Source: PWND01 sp964614525 (lineage in GTDB: Bacteria; Bacteroidota; Bacteroidia; Bacteroidales; UBA7960). From it: DNA of 64,000 bases. The position numbers and the translations under genes are program-made. The notes below the pieces were generated by a model. That model was not told where the DNA came from. It saw nothing but the letters and a program-made list of their open reading frames with translations, and ran no database searches. Where the stretch lies: positions 62,001 through 126,000 of the forward strand of contig CAZTPA010000001.1 of the NCBI GenBank assembly GCA_964614525.1, written 5' to 3'. Shown one piece after another: positions 46,509-54,949 of the stretch. How positions within the stretch are numbered: the stretch's first letter is position 1; the number at the start of each line of letters is the position of its first letter.

Positions 46509-47375
46509 TTATTGCCCTAGATATGCTTTCAACAATTTGCTTCTGGACGTATGCTTAAGCCTTCTAATGGCTTTTTCTTTTATTTGTCTGACTCTTTCTC
46601 TTGTCAAGTCAAATTTTGCTCCTATTTCATCTAATGTTAATCCATGATTCATGCCTATTCCAAAATACAGATTAATAACATCTCTTTCTTTTTCAGTAAG
46701 AGTGGCTAATGATCGTTGAATTTCTCTTGCAAGAGATTCATGTATAAGGCTTGAATCGGCATTTGGAGAATCGCTATTAACAAACACATCCAACAAACTT
46801 GCATCTTCACCCTGCACTAAAGGGGCATCAACAGATACATGATGAGTAGATATCCTGAAAGATTCAGCAATTTTATCTTCATTAATTTCAAGCGATTCTG
46901 CTAATTCTTCAGTTGAAGGAGGTCTTTCAAATTTTTGTTCTAACCTGGAAGCTTCTTTTTTAATTTTATTAAGAGAACCAACCTGATTCAATGGCAGTCT
47001 GACAATCCTTGATTGTTCAGCTAATGCTTGCAAAATAGATTGACGAATCCACCAAACGGCATAAGAAATAAATTTAAAACCCCTGGTTTCATCAAATCTT
47101 TTTGCAGCTTTGATCAAACCCAGATTTCCTTCATTTATTAAGTCAGGTAAACTTAATCCCTGATTCTGATATTGCTTGGCAACAGATACAACAAAACGCA
47201 AATTTGCTTTAGTAAGTTTTTCAAGGGCTATTTGATCTCCTTGCTTAATTCTTTGCGCCAGTTGAACTTCCTCTTCAGCAGTAATTAGCGGTACCTTGCC
47301 AATTTCTTGAAGATATTTGTCTAAGGAAGCAGTATCACGATTCGTGATTGATTTTGATATTTTAAGTTGTCTCAT
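46509..47375 (-). CDS. rpoD: Primary sigma-70 factor, Bacteroidota type
   Basis: A 288-residue sigma factor, shorter than Proteobacterial RpoD because it lacks region 1.1 and the large non-conserved insert, as usual in Bacteroidota. Visible: region 1.2 (DTASLDKYLQEIGKVPLIT), region 2 (LRFVVSVAKQYQNQGLSLPDLINEGNLGLIKAAKRFDETRGFKF-type core and YAVWWIRQSI), region 3 and region 4 with the -35-binding helix-turn-helix (LTLDEIGAKFDLTRERVRQIKEKAIRRL). It should recognise the TTG/TAnnTTTG promoters listed here. It has its own promoter and terminator. Confidence 0.96.
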   Translation of the reverse strand: MRQLKISKSITNRDTASLDKYLQEIGKVPLITAEEEVQLAQRIKQGDQIALEKLTKANLRFVVSVAKQYQNQGLSLPDLINEGNLGLIKAAKRFDETRGFKFISYAVWWIRQSILQALAEQSRIVRLPLNQVGSLNKIKKEASRLEQKFERPPSTEELAESLEINEDKIAESFRISTHHVSVDAPLVQGEDASLLDVFVNSDSPNADSSLIHESLAREIQRSLATLTEKERDVINLYFGIGMNHGLTLDEIGAKFDLTRERVRQIKEKAIRRLKHTSRSKLLKAYLGQ

Positions 47376-47449
47376 ATGTTGTTTTAATAAGTCTTTGATT
47401 TACAGGAAGTAACATCTAAAAATCTTGATATTTGCAGAAAAAAAGTTTA

Positions 47450-47480
47450 CAAAAATACAAAAAAATTATGACTTATCCAA
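47450..47480 (-). promoter_or_regulatory. Probable promoter of the sigma-factor gene
   Basis: Read on the minus strand, TTG (plus positions 47478-47480), a 20-nt spacer and TATTTTTG (47450-47457) give an exact -33/-7 arrangement. The leader would be about 65-70 nt. Confidence 0.55.
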
Positions 47481-47516
47481 ATACAATCAGGTATTCGGCT
47501 TCAAATAGATAAACGA

Positions 47517-47553
47517 AATACGAACTGATTTGTTACATAAATCAACTCGTATT
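47517..47553 (-). terminator. Hairpin after the HtrA gene, possible terminator
   Basis: Arms 47517-47531 and 47539-47553 pair at 13 of 15 positions around a 7-nt loop. It is AT-rich but contains a TACGA/TCGTA core. It lies 25 nt beyond the HtrA stop codon on the minus strand. Confidence 0.45.
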
Positions 47554-47577
47554 TCTATTAAACATTAATTCCTGTGA

Positions 47578-49050
47578 TTAGTTCACTCCAATACCATAAT
47601 AAACTCTAATGCCGTTCGGATATATTCCTTCAATTAAAACCCCTCCTTCTGCAGAAGATAATATATCTACAACATCACGTGTTGATTTAACAGCTTTTCT
47701 GTCAATGTGCGTAATAATAAAGCCTTCCCTTATGCCGGCACTTCTCAATATTCCCGGTCTTAGTGCAACAATTTTAACTCCATTTTCAATATCCAGGCGT
47801 TTCATTTCATCAACGGAAGCTGTTTCTAAATCAGCACCTATTCTTTGCAAGATATCTTTCTCTCCCTTTTTAACTATTTGTGTATCTCCGTGAATATTCT
47901 TCATTACAACATCTTTCTGAAATGTTTTGCCATTGCGATAATATTTGATTTTTACTTTATCGCCGGGACGTTTTCTGCCGGATAGTTCGATTAATTCTGA
48001 AGGATTTTTAATTTCTGAATCGTCCATTCCAATTATCACATCACCGGGTTCTATCCCTGCTTCATCTGCTGGGCCGCCTGCTCTAACACTTCTAACTAAT
48101 GCTCCCCTGTATATGTCCAAATCAAGTTCATCCGCAATTTTTGAGTTTAATTCTGAAACTTCAACACCCATAAACCCTCTTTGAACTTCACCATATTCGA
48201 GAATATCTTCAACAACTTTTGTAACAATATTTGAGGGAATAGCAAATGAATAACCTGAAAAAGATCCTGTTTGAGAAGCTATGGCAGCATTAATACCAAT
48301 TAGTTCTCCCCTTTCATTCACTAATGCTCCTCCACTGTTTCCTCTGTTAACAGCAGCATCAGTTTGAATAAATGATTCTATTGCAGTGCCGCCTCCAAGT
48401 ATATTAATATTTCTTCCCTTTGCACTAACTATACCGGCGGTAACAGTACTGGTCAGATTAAATGGATTTCCAACTGCAAGAACCCATTCACCAACATTTA
48501 CTTCATCTGAGTTTCCAAATTCCAAATAAGGCAAATTCTCTGCCTCAATTTTTATTAAAGCCAGGTCTGTGGTAGGATCTGTTCCGACAATCACAGCTGT
48601 ATGCGTACTATTATCATTTAAGGTTACTTCAATTATATCAGCATCCTGAACAACATGATTATTCGTAACAACATAACCATCACTGCCAATTATGACTCCA
48701 CTACCTGAGGCCTCAACAGATCTTTGAGGTGAGCGCTGTCGTTGTGGACCAAAGAAAAACTCCCTGAAAGGATTATTGAAAAACTCATCATAAGTGCTAT
48801 TTCTTTGTTCATATACAGTTCTAATATGAACAACAGCGTTCACCGTCATCTCCGAAACCAAAACAAAATCAGGCAAACCCTGAGAATAATTTGCAACATG
48901 CTGTGCTAAACCTGATTGATATTCACTATTAAATGTTTCATTAAAATTCATTGGACTTGGCTGATCGTCTTCAAAAAAGAGTTTTTGCATTCCTAAAACA
49001 ATCATACCTCCCATTATTGCTATTAATAAATATTGAGCAAACTTTTTCAT
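47578..49050 (-). CDS. Do/DegP/HtrA family periplasmic serine protease
   Basis: A 490-residue envelope quality-control protease and chaperone. An N-terminal signal or anchor segment (about 5-22) is followed by the trypsin-like domain (about 75-285) with the His in VTNNHVV, Asp in TDLALIK and Ser in GNSGGALVN, then PDZ1 (about 290-385) and a second, more diverged PDZ (about 395-488). The Ser/Gly-rich stretch before the protease domain (FGPQRQRSPQRS) is typical. All three catalytic residues are present. The sigma-factor gene lies downstream on the same strand but with separate signals. Confidence 0.95.
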   Translation of the reverse strand: MKKFAQYLLIAIMGGMIVLGMQKLFFEDDQPSPMNFNETFNSEYQSGLAQHVANYSQGLPDFVLVSEMTVNAVVHIRTVYEQRNSTYDEFFNNPFREFFFGPQRQRSPQRSVEASGSGVIIGSDGYVVTNNHVVQDADIIEVTLNDNSTHTAVIVGTDPTTDLALIKIEAENLPYLEFGNSDEVNVGEWVLAVGNPFNLTSTVTAGIVSAKGRNINILGGGTAIESFIQTDAAVNRGNSGGALVNERGELIGINAAIASQTGSFSGYSFAIPSNIVTKVVEDILEYGEVQRGFMGVEVSELNSKIADELDLDIYRGALVRSVRAGGPADEAGIEPGDVIIGMDDSEIKNPSELIELSGRKRPGDKVKIKYYRNGKTFQKDVVMKNIHGDTQIVKKGEKDILQRIGADLETASVDEMKRLDIENGVKIVALRPGILRSAGIREGFIITHIDRKAVKSTRDVVDILSSAEGGVLIEGIYPNGIRVYYGIGVN

Positions 49051-49258
49051 TTTCGTATAATTTTTAGTTTAACAATTATGGAAATTTAAAACTTAATGAT
49101 TTTATAACTAACAAATTACAGACCTTATTTTATATTTTATCGGTTAAAAAATGTTAAGCAATGCAATTTTGAATTTAATAATTCATAAGTCCAATTTTCT
49201 AATCATTTTTTTATATTTTTGATATTCCTAAAATCAGTGAATTATTCCAGTATTTGTG

Positions 49259-49942
49259 ATGTATAACAAACGAAAATCTTTCAAAAAAAACCAAAGTGAT
49301 TATAATTTTCTGCATGTATTTGCAGGACTTTTGATTGGTTTTTTTCTTGGCAGCGGGATAGTATATTTGAACTTCAACCGTCAAAATGACAGTCTTTTTG
49401 AATATGTTGCAAATTTTTTCTCAAATGAAAATGACAGAAAAAAAGAACCGGAATCAAGAAAAAAAGATATAAGCTTTAATTCACCAAAGACTAAAAAAAA
49501 TAATATTCAAAAAAAGAGAAATAATGACAATATAAATCAATACAAAGAAGAAACCGGAGAAAGAGCCGGTTTGGTTAAAGATAAACTTATAGGTGTAAAA
49601 ACTATTGTTCTTAATATTGATGAAACAGTAAACCAGAGCAATACTACTAAAGAACTGGATTCGATACTCGGCAATGTAAAATCCAGAAGACAAAATATTG
49701 AAAATAGATTTATCCTGGAATTTTGGGAGTCTCCAATAGATTTTCAAGCTTATAAGATGAGTAAAAACAAAATTATTTTATATGGAATTGACTTTAATAA
49801 TAATACTAGTTTTGAAGTCTACAATAATAATATTTATCTGAAATACTTCGATGATTATTATGCCTTGCATGAAACTAATGTTTTGGAACAATTAACTCCT
49901 GTCTCAGATTTTTTGCTGATAAATCAAATTGAAAATAAATGA
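49259..49942 (+). CDS. Hypothetical protein with one membrane helix
   Basis: A 227-residue protein: a basic N-terminus (KRKSFKKN), one membrane helix (about 17-36, VFAGLLIGFFLGSGIVYLNF), a long lysine/asparagine-rich, probably unstructured linker (45-95) and a small folded C-terminal part with strand-rich sequence FILEFWESPIDFQAYKMSK and NKIILYGIDF (135-220). By charge the C-terminus would be outside. I do not recognise a family. GTG at 49256 is directly before the ATG used. Its stop overlaps the dapF start (ATGA), so the two are coupled. Confidence 0.78.
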   Translation: MYNKRKSFKKNQSDYNFLHVFAGLLIGFFLGSGIVYLNFNRQNDSLFEYVANFFSNENDRKKEPESRKKDISFNSPKTKKNNIQKKRNNDNINQYKEETGERAGLVKDKLIGVKTIVLNIDETVNQSNTTKELDSILGNVKSRRQNIENRFILEFWESPIDFQAYKMSKNKIILYGIDFNNNTSFEVYNNNIYLKYFDDYYALHETNVLEQLTPVSDFLLINQIENK

Positions 49943-50754
49943 AAATAGATTTTTACAAATATCATGGAACAGGTAATGATTTTATAATTATTGAAGATCC
50001 GGATAAAGGCTTTATAAAATCACAAACATCTCCTGAAAAGTTTATAAATTTATTGTGCAACAGAAGATTTGGAATTGGAGCTGATGGCTTGATATTGTTA
50101 CAAAACAGTTCCAAATATGATTTTTCGATGAAGTATTACAATTCTGATGGTTCTGAAGGTAGCATGTGCGGTAATGGTGGAAGATGCATTGCTGCTTTTG
50201 CAAAACACAAAGGAATTGGCGGGAATAGATTAACATTTGAGGCAATTGATGGTGAGCATGATGTAATTATAGAAAAAAATTCTTTGGTAAAATTAAAAAT
50301 GCAGGATGTATTAGCATATCAGAAAATAGGCAAATCTTTTCTTATAAATACCGGATCTCCACATTATATCAAATTTGTAAAAAACAATAAAAGTATTAAC
50401 GTAATAAAAGAAGGCAGTAAAATAAGAAACGATAAGAAATATAGTTCTGAAGGAGTTAATGTAAACTTTGTTGAGCTAAAAAACAACCTGTTACTTGTAA
50501 GAACTTTCGAAAGAGGTGTTGAAGATGAAACTTTGTCATGCGGAACAGGTGTTGTTGCTTCAGCCATTGCTGCATATCTAAATGGTGTAAAAAAACCTGC
50601 TACAGGTTTTAAGATAATTACTAAAGGAGGAGAACTAAAAGTTAGTTTTTCTATAAATCAACAATCCGGAATAATTGAAAACGTTTGGTTAAAAGGGCCG
50701 GCAAAATTTGTGTATAAAGGAACAATAGATTTGAATGACTTAAATCTGAAATAA
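49939..50754 (+). CDS. dapF: Diaminopimelate epimerase
   Basis: DapF converts LL- to meso-diaminopimelate for lysine and peptidoglycan. The 271-residue protein starts with FYKYHGTGNDFIIIED and carries the two catalytic cysteines in SMCGNGGRC and LSCGTGVVASA, the latter preceded by RTFERGVEDET. Length is normal. It overlaps the upstream gene by 4 nt. The next genes, an acetyltransferase and mltG, follow at short spacing; mltG also acts on the wall. Confidence 0.97.
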   Translation: MKIDFYKYHGTGNDFIIIEDPDKGFIKSQTSPEKFINLLCNRRFGIGADGLILLQNSSKYDFSMKYYNSDGSEGSMCGNGGRCIAAFAKHKGIGGNRLTFEAIDGEHDVIIEKNSLVKLKMQDVLAYQKIGKSFLINTGSPHYIKFVKNNKSINVIKEGSKIRNDKKYSSEGVNVNFVELKNNLLLVRTFERGVEDETLSCGTGVVASAIAAYLNGVKKPATGFKIITKGGELKVSFSINQQSGIIENVWLKGPAKFVYKGTIDLNDLNLK

Positions 50755-50792
50755 CAAGTTAAGTAAAGCTTTTTAATAAAAATTAGAATTAT

Positions 50793-51311
50793 ATGAAAAA
50801 ACTAAAAGGGAAAAAGATCCAACTTAGAGCAATGGAACCGAAAGATATTGACTTTTTATTTGAAGTAGAAAATGATACTGAAATTTGGAATGTAAGTAAT
50901 ACAACTTCGCCATTCTCAAGATTTTATCTTGAAGAATATATTAGAAACAGTCATAACGACATTTATTCAGAGAAACAATTAAGACTGATAATAGAAACCC
51001 ATACAGGTAAAGCGGTTGGTTGTATAGATTTGTTTGAATTTGAACCAAAACATTTAAGAGCCGGAATTGGAATTTTAATTACATCAAAAGAAAGAAAGAA
51101 AGGCTATGCCTCTGATGCTATGGATGTTCTGATAAACTACTCAAAGGAAATGCTTTTTCTCAATCAATTGTTTTGTAATATTGATGAAGACAATAAGCTT
51201 TCTTTAAAATTATTCCAGGAAAAAGGTTTTAAGATTACAGGACAAAAACTAAAATGGATAAGAAGAGCCGATAGTTTCAAAGATGAATATTTCCTGCAAT
51301 TATTGTTTTAA
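50793..51311 (+). CDS. GNAT family N-acetyltransferase (RimJ/RimL-like)
   Basis: A 172-residue single-domain acetyltransferase with the GNAT layout: IQLRAMEPKDIDFLFEVENDTEIW start, the acetyl-CoA-binding stretch ILITSKERKKGYASDAMDVLINY (Arg/Lys-Gly loop) and NEDNKLSLKLFQEKGF-type motif B. RimJ/RimL-like members acetylate protein N-termini, but many others modify small molecules. Substrate is unknown. It lies 38 nt after dapF and 30 nt before mltG. Confidence 0.9.
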   Translation: MKKLKGKKIQLRAMEPKDIDFLFEVENDTEIWNVSNTTSPFSRFYLEEYIRNSHNDIYSEKQLRLIIETHTGKAVGCIDLFEFEPKHLRAGIGILITSKERKKGYASDAMDVLINYSKEMLFLNQLFCNIDEDNKLSLKLFQEKGFKITGQKLKWIRRADSFKDEYFLQLLF

Positions 51312-51341
51312 TGCTAATAATTATTTGAGATAGATTTGAAG

Positions 51342-52415
51342 ATGATAGAACAAAGAAATAACAAGAAGAGAAGATTCTCATTGTTTGCTAAAATTACTTT
51401 TGCAATACTTTTTGCTTTCATAATACTGGCAGCAGCAGCTACTTACAAGCTATACAGATATGCATATATGTCAAATGTTGATTTGGGAAACGAACCAACA
51501 GCATTTATAAATATACCAAGTGGGAGCAATTATAATGATGTAAAAAGCATTCTGATTGAAGAAGACCTTCTCAAAAATCTAAAAACTTTTGAATGGGTGG
51601 CACAGAAAAAAAATTACCCAAGGCATATAAATCCGGGAAAATATATTATTATCGATGGGATGAGCAATAATGAATTAATAAACATGCTCAGATCCGGCAA
51701 ACAGCATGCTGTCAGATTAACATTCACAAATATCCGCACAAAGGAACAACTTGCAGGTTTCATTGCGAAACGGATAGAAGCGGACTCACTATCCATCATC
51801 AACATCTTGAATAATGATGAAGTGATGAAAAAATATGATTTGAATTCTGAGAATGCTTCTCTCATGTTTATCCCCAATACTTATGAAGTATATTGGAATA
51901 CTTCTGCGGAGGAATTATTAAACAGAATGCATAGTGAATATAAAAAGTTCTGGAATGAAGAAAGGCTTCAAAAAGCTTCAAATATGAATATGACTCCTCA
52001 ACAAGTTGGAGTACTTGCTTCAATTGTGCAGCAAGAAACCAATTACCTTGATGAAATGGATAGAATTGCAGGTGTTTATATAAACCGGATAAATATGGGA
52101 ATGCCTCTACAGGCAGATCCAACAATTGTATTTGCACATGGAGATTTTACTATAAACAGAGTGCTTAAAACACATTTAGAAATAAATTCTCCATATAATA
52201 CATACATTAATAAAGGATTGCCTCCCGGACCTATAAGTTTACCGAGTCCTCAAGCAATAGATCGAGTTCTTAACTATGAAAAGCATGATTATCTCTATTT
52301 TTGCGCAAAAGAAGACTTTAGTGGTTATCATGCCTTTGCCAAAACTCTTCAACAGCATTTAATTAATGCCAGAAGATACCAGCAGGAACTGAATTATCAA
52401 AAAATATTGAGGTAG
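51342..52415 (+). CDS. mltG: Endolytic murein transglycosylase MltG
   Basis: MltG cuts nascent peptidoglycan glycan strands and helps fix their length. The product, about 357 residues, has a basic N-terminus (NNKKRRFSLF), one membrane helix (about 15-36) and the YceG domain with a LysM-like part (60-150) and the catalytic region SIVQQETNYLDEMDRIAGVYINRINMGM-type sequence, then LQADPTIVFAHG and PYNTYINKGLPPGPISLPS. The glutamate in QQETN is the expected catalytic residue. The ATG at 51342 is used; a TTG two codons earlier is in frame but has no support. Confidence 0.95.
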   Translation: MIEQRNNKKRRFSLFAKITFAILFAFIILAAAATYKLYRYAYMSNVDLGNEPTAFINIPSGSNYNDVKSILIEEDLLKNLKTFEWVAQKKNYPRHINPGKYIIIDGMSNNELINMLRSGKQHAVRLTFTNIRTKEQLAGFIAKRIEADSLSIINILNNDEVMKKYDLNSENASLMFIPNTYEVYWNTSAEELLNRMHSEYKKFWNEERLQKASNMNMTPQQVGVLASIVQQETNYLDEMDRIAGVYINRINMGMPLQADPTIVFAHGDFTINRVLKTHLEINSPYNTYINKGLPPGPISLPSPQAIDRVLNYEKHDYLYFCAKEDFSGYHAFAKTLQQHLINARRYQQELNYQKILR

Positions 52416-52422
52416 CTATCGC

Positions 52423-52452
52423 TTACGCATCTTGAAAAGTATTATATCTTTG
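52423..52452 (+). promoter_or_regulatory. Possible promoter for the phosphohexomutase gene
   Basis: TATCTTTG at 52445-52452 is an exact Bacteroidota -7 box. TTA at 52423-52425, 19 nt upstream, is a partial -33. A leader of about 23 nt would precede the ATG at 52482. Confidence 0.5.
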
Positions 52453-52481
52453 AAAAAAATTAATTATTAGAATTCTTGATT

Positions 52482-53891
52482 ATGACAAAAATAAAATTTG
52501 GGACTGATGGCTGGAGATCAGTCATTGCAAAAGACTTTACAGTAGATAATGTGGCCAGAATTAGCGAGGGTGCATCTAAATGGTTAATAAATAAAAATGA
52601 TAATTTGTCAGTTGTTATAGGTCACGATTGTCGTTTTGGAGGGCCTCTTTTTGCAGATACTGCAGCAAGAATATTTTTAAATAATAACATTAAAGTATAT
52701 CTGGCAAAAGGTTTTGTGTCAACACCGATGATCTCAATGGCAGCTCTTCATCTGAAAACCGGACTGGGAGTAATAATTACGGCTAGCCATAATCCATATA
52801 CTGACAATGGTTACAAACTTAAAGGACACTATGGCGGACCTCTTATGGAAGATGACATTCATGCTGTAGAAGAATTAATACCTGATAATAATGATTATGA
52901 TTTGGATAAGATTTGTCTTAAAGAATATGAAAAAAAAGGTTTGCTTGAGTATGTTGATATAGAAACGATGTATTGCGATTATCTTGAGGAAAAGTTTGAC
53001 CTTGAAATGATCAAAAATTCAGGACTGCAGTTTGCTTTTGATGCTATGTATGGCTCAGGCCAGAATGTTATGAGAAGATTATTTCCTGATATTACTTTAC
53101 TTCATTGTGAACATCAACCACTTTTTGATTACATTTCTCCTGAACCTTTATTAAGAAATCTAGGAGAAATGGCAGAAACCATAAAACTAGCCGAAGATAT
53201 CGATTGTGGTTTAGCGATTGATGGTGATGCAGACCGAATTGCCTTATTTAATCATAAAGGAGATTATATTGATTCACATCATATTCTGCTGATTTTAATC
53301 CATTATTTGCATAAGTATAAAAAAATGGATGGAAAAGTTGCTACAGGTTTTTCATCAACTCAAAAAATTAAAACGCTTTGCAAATTATATAATTTACCCT
53401 TAGAAATAGTAAAAATCGGATTCAAGCATATTTGCGGCCTTATGCTGACAGAGAATATACTCGTTGGTGGTGAAGAATCCGGTGGAATTGCAGTTGCAGG
53501 CCATATTCCTGAGCGCGATGGAATATATAACGGCATTCTAATTTGGGAATTCCTTGCAAAAACCGGCAAATCACTTCAGGATATTATTGAGGAAATTTAT
53601 AAGCTTACAGGTTCTTTTGCTTTTGAAAGGTCTGATTTAAGAATTCCTGAAAAAGAAAAACAAAGAATAGTTAAAAATTGCCAGGATGGAGCTTACAAAA
53701 GCTTTGGTAAGCATGTTGTAGAGCGCATCGAAACTCTTGATGGTTTTAAGTATTATTTTAATGATGATGAATGGCTTATGATAAGACCATCAGGAACAGA
53801 GCCGGTTCTGCGTACTTATGCCGAATCACACACTAAAGAAAAGGCTCTGGAAATTCTTAAAGCCGGATATGACACTATTATGCAAAAATAA
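52482..53891 (+). CDS. Phosphoglucomutase/phosphomannomutase family enzyme
   Basis: A 469-residue alpha-D-phosphohexomutase that moves phosphate between C1 and C6 of a hexose via a phosphoserine. Motifs: KFGTDGWRS, the phosphoserine loop TASHNPYTDNGYKLKG, metal loop IDGDADRIAL, sugar-binding GGEESGG and phosphate-binding RPSGTEPVLRTY. All active-site residues are present. Whether glucose, mannose or glucosamine phosphate is preferred is not clear. The ATG at 52482 is preferred over the TTG two codons earlier. Its 3' end overlaps the next gene by about 23 nt. Confidence 0.94.
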   Translation: MTKIKFGTDGWRSVIAKDFTVDNVARISEGASKWLINKNDNLSVVIGHDCRFGGPLFADTAARIFLNNNIKVYLAKGFVSTPMISMAALHLKTGLGVIITASHNPYTDNGYKLKGHYGGPLMEDDIHAVEELIPDNNDYDLDKICLKEYEKKGLLEYVDIETMYCDYLEEKFDLEMIKNSGLQFAFDAMYGSGQNVMRRLFPDITLLHCEHQPLFDYISPEPLLRNLGEMAETIKLAEDIDCGLAIDGDADRIALFNHKGDYIDSHHILLILIHYLHKYKKMDGKVATGFSSTQKIKTLCKLYNLPLEIVKIGFKHICGLMLTENILVGGEESGGIAVAGHIPERDGIYNGILIWEFLAKTGKSLQDIIEEIYKLTGSFAFERSDLRIPEKEKQRIVKNCQDGAYKSFGKHVVERIETLDGFKYYFNDDEWLMIRPSGTEPVLRTYAESHTKEKALEILKAGYDTIMQK

Positions 53892-54816
53892 ATCAGTTCT
53901 GATATTTGTATTTCTCTCTTTTATTTATTGCATTCCAAATGCAAGTGCAATTGCTGACATTAGAGAAGATACTATCACTACTAATGAAGAACTTAATAAA
54001 ACACGTCTTCTAATGGCAGGCACAACAATAGCAGTTGGTTATTCAACTGCTATTGTTTTACTCGATCAGGCATGGTATAGAAATTACCCGAGATCGTCTT
54101 TCCATTTTTATAATGATAATTTAGACTGGTTGTTAATGGATAAATTCGGTCATGCAACATCTTCATATTATCTAAGTGAATTAAGCTATAAAATATTGCG
54201 ATGGACAGGTGTGGACAACATGCCGGCAACAATTTATTCCGGACTCTCAGCCTGGGCTTTTATTTCCACCATAGAAGCTTTGGATGGATTCTCTGCTGAA
54301 TGGGGAGCGTCCGGTGGAGATATGATAGCAAATACATTGGGTGCATCATTATTTATTACCCAGCAAGCAATATGGGAAGAACAAAGAGTAAAGCTAAAGT
54401 TTTCATTCTCAAAAAGTGGACTGGAAAAATACCGCCCGGATCTTTTAGGATCTAATTTTGCAGAAAATGTATTAAAAGACTATAATGGACAAACTTATTG
54501 GCTATCTCTCAATCTAAATTCTTTTGCCGGCAAAAACTCAGGAATCCCAAGCTGGTTAAATTTGGCTGTTGGATACGGAGCTTCAGGCATGTTGGGTAGT
54601 AACATAAATCCGCCGGAGTATAATTCTCAAAGCCTCCCCTACTATCCTCGCACCAGACACTGGTACATTTCGCCTGATGTAGACTATAGCAAAATTCCTA
54701 CTGATTCCTCTTTTCTAATAAGCTTATTTTCACTATTTGATTTTGTAAAAATGCCCGCTCCTACTATTGAATACAGCAAAGAATACGGTTTTGCTTTTCA
54801 TTTGTTGTTTTTCTAA
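53869..54816 (+). CDS. DUF2279-like exported protein
   Basis: A 315-residue protein from the ATG at 53869, which directly precedes a signal peptide (KNKSVLIFVFLSFIYCIPNASA). An upstream in-frame start at 53818 would put 17 charged residues ahead of the signal peptide and overlap the mutase gene more, so I reject it. The mature part has short hydrophobic segments (about 50-70 and 115-135), DKFGHATSSYYLSEL and SGGDMIANTLGA, which recall the DUF2279/YfiM family of predicted periplasmic proteins. Function is unknown. It overlaps the mutase gene by 23 nt in another frame. Confidence 0.8.
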   Translation: MTLLCKNKSVLIFVFLSFIYCIPNASAIADIREDTITTNEELNKTRLLMAGTTIAVGYSTAIVLLDQAWYRNYPRSSFHFYNDNLDWLLMDKFGHATSSYYLSELSYKILRWTGVDNMPATIYSGLSAWAFISTIEALDGFSAEWGASGGDMIANTLGASLFITQQAIWEEQRVKLKFSFSKSGLEKYRPDLLGSNFAENVLKDYNGQTYWLSLNLNSFAGKNSGIPSWLNLAVGYGASGMLGSNINPPEYNSQSLPYYPRTRHWYISPDVDYSKIPTDSSFLISLFSLFDFVKMPAPTIEYSKEYGFAFHLLFF

Positions 54817-54949
54817 AATTTGCTATAAAAATCTTCAATAATATTTATTTAAAAACTTTCTATTCTAATTTTTGTTAAATAAACAAGAAAGAACATTTTC
54901 CTGTTTAATTTCTTATTAACTTTCGTAATTATACCAAAACCAAACTAAT

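Noticed and set aside
51331..51338. TAGATTTG, an exact -7 box match, just before mltG
   Set aside because: It lies 3 nt before the ATG, leaving no room for transcription to start upstream, and has no matching -33 element; chance in AT-rich DNA.
53818..53868. Upstream start for the DUF2279-like gene
   Set aside because: It would place 17 charged residues before a clear signal peptide and lies inside the end of the mutase gene.
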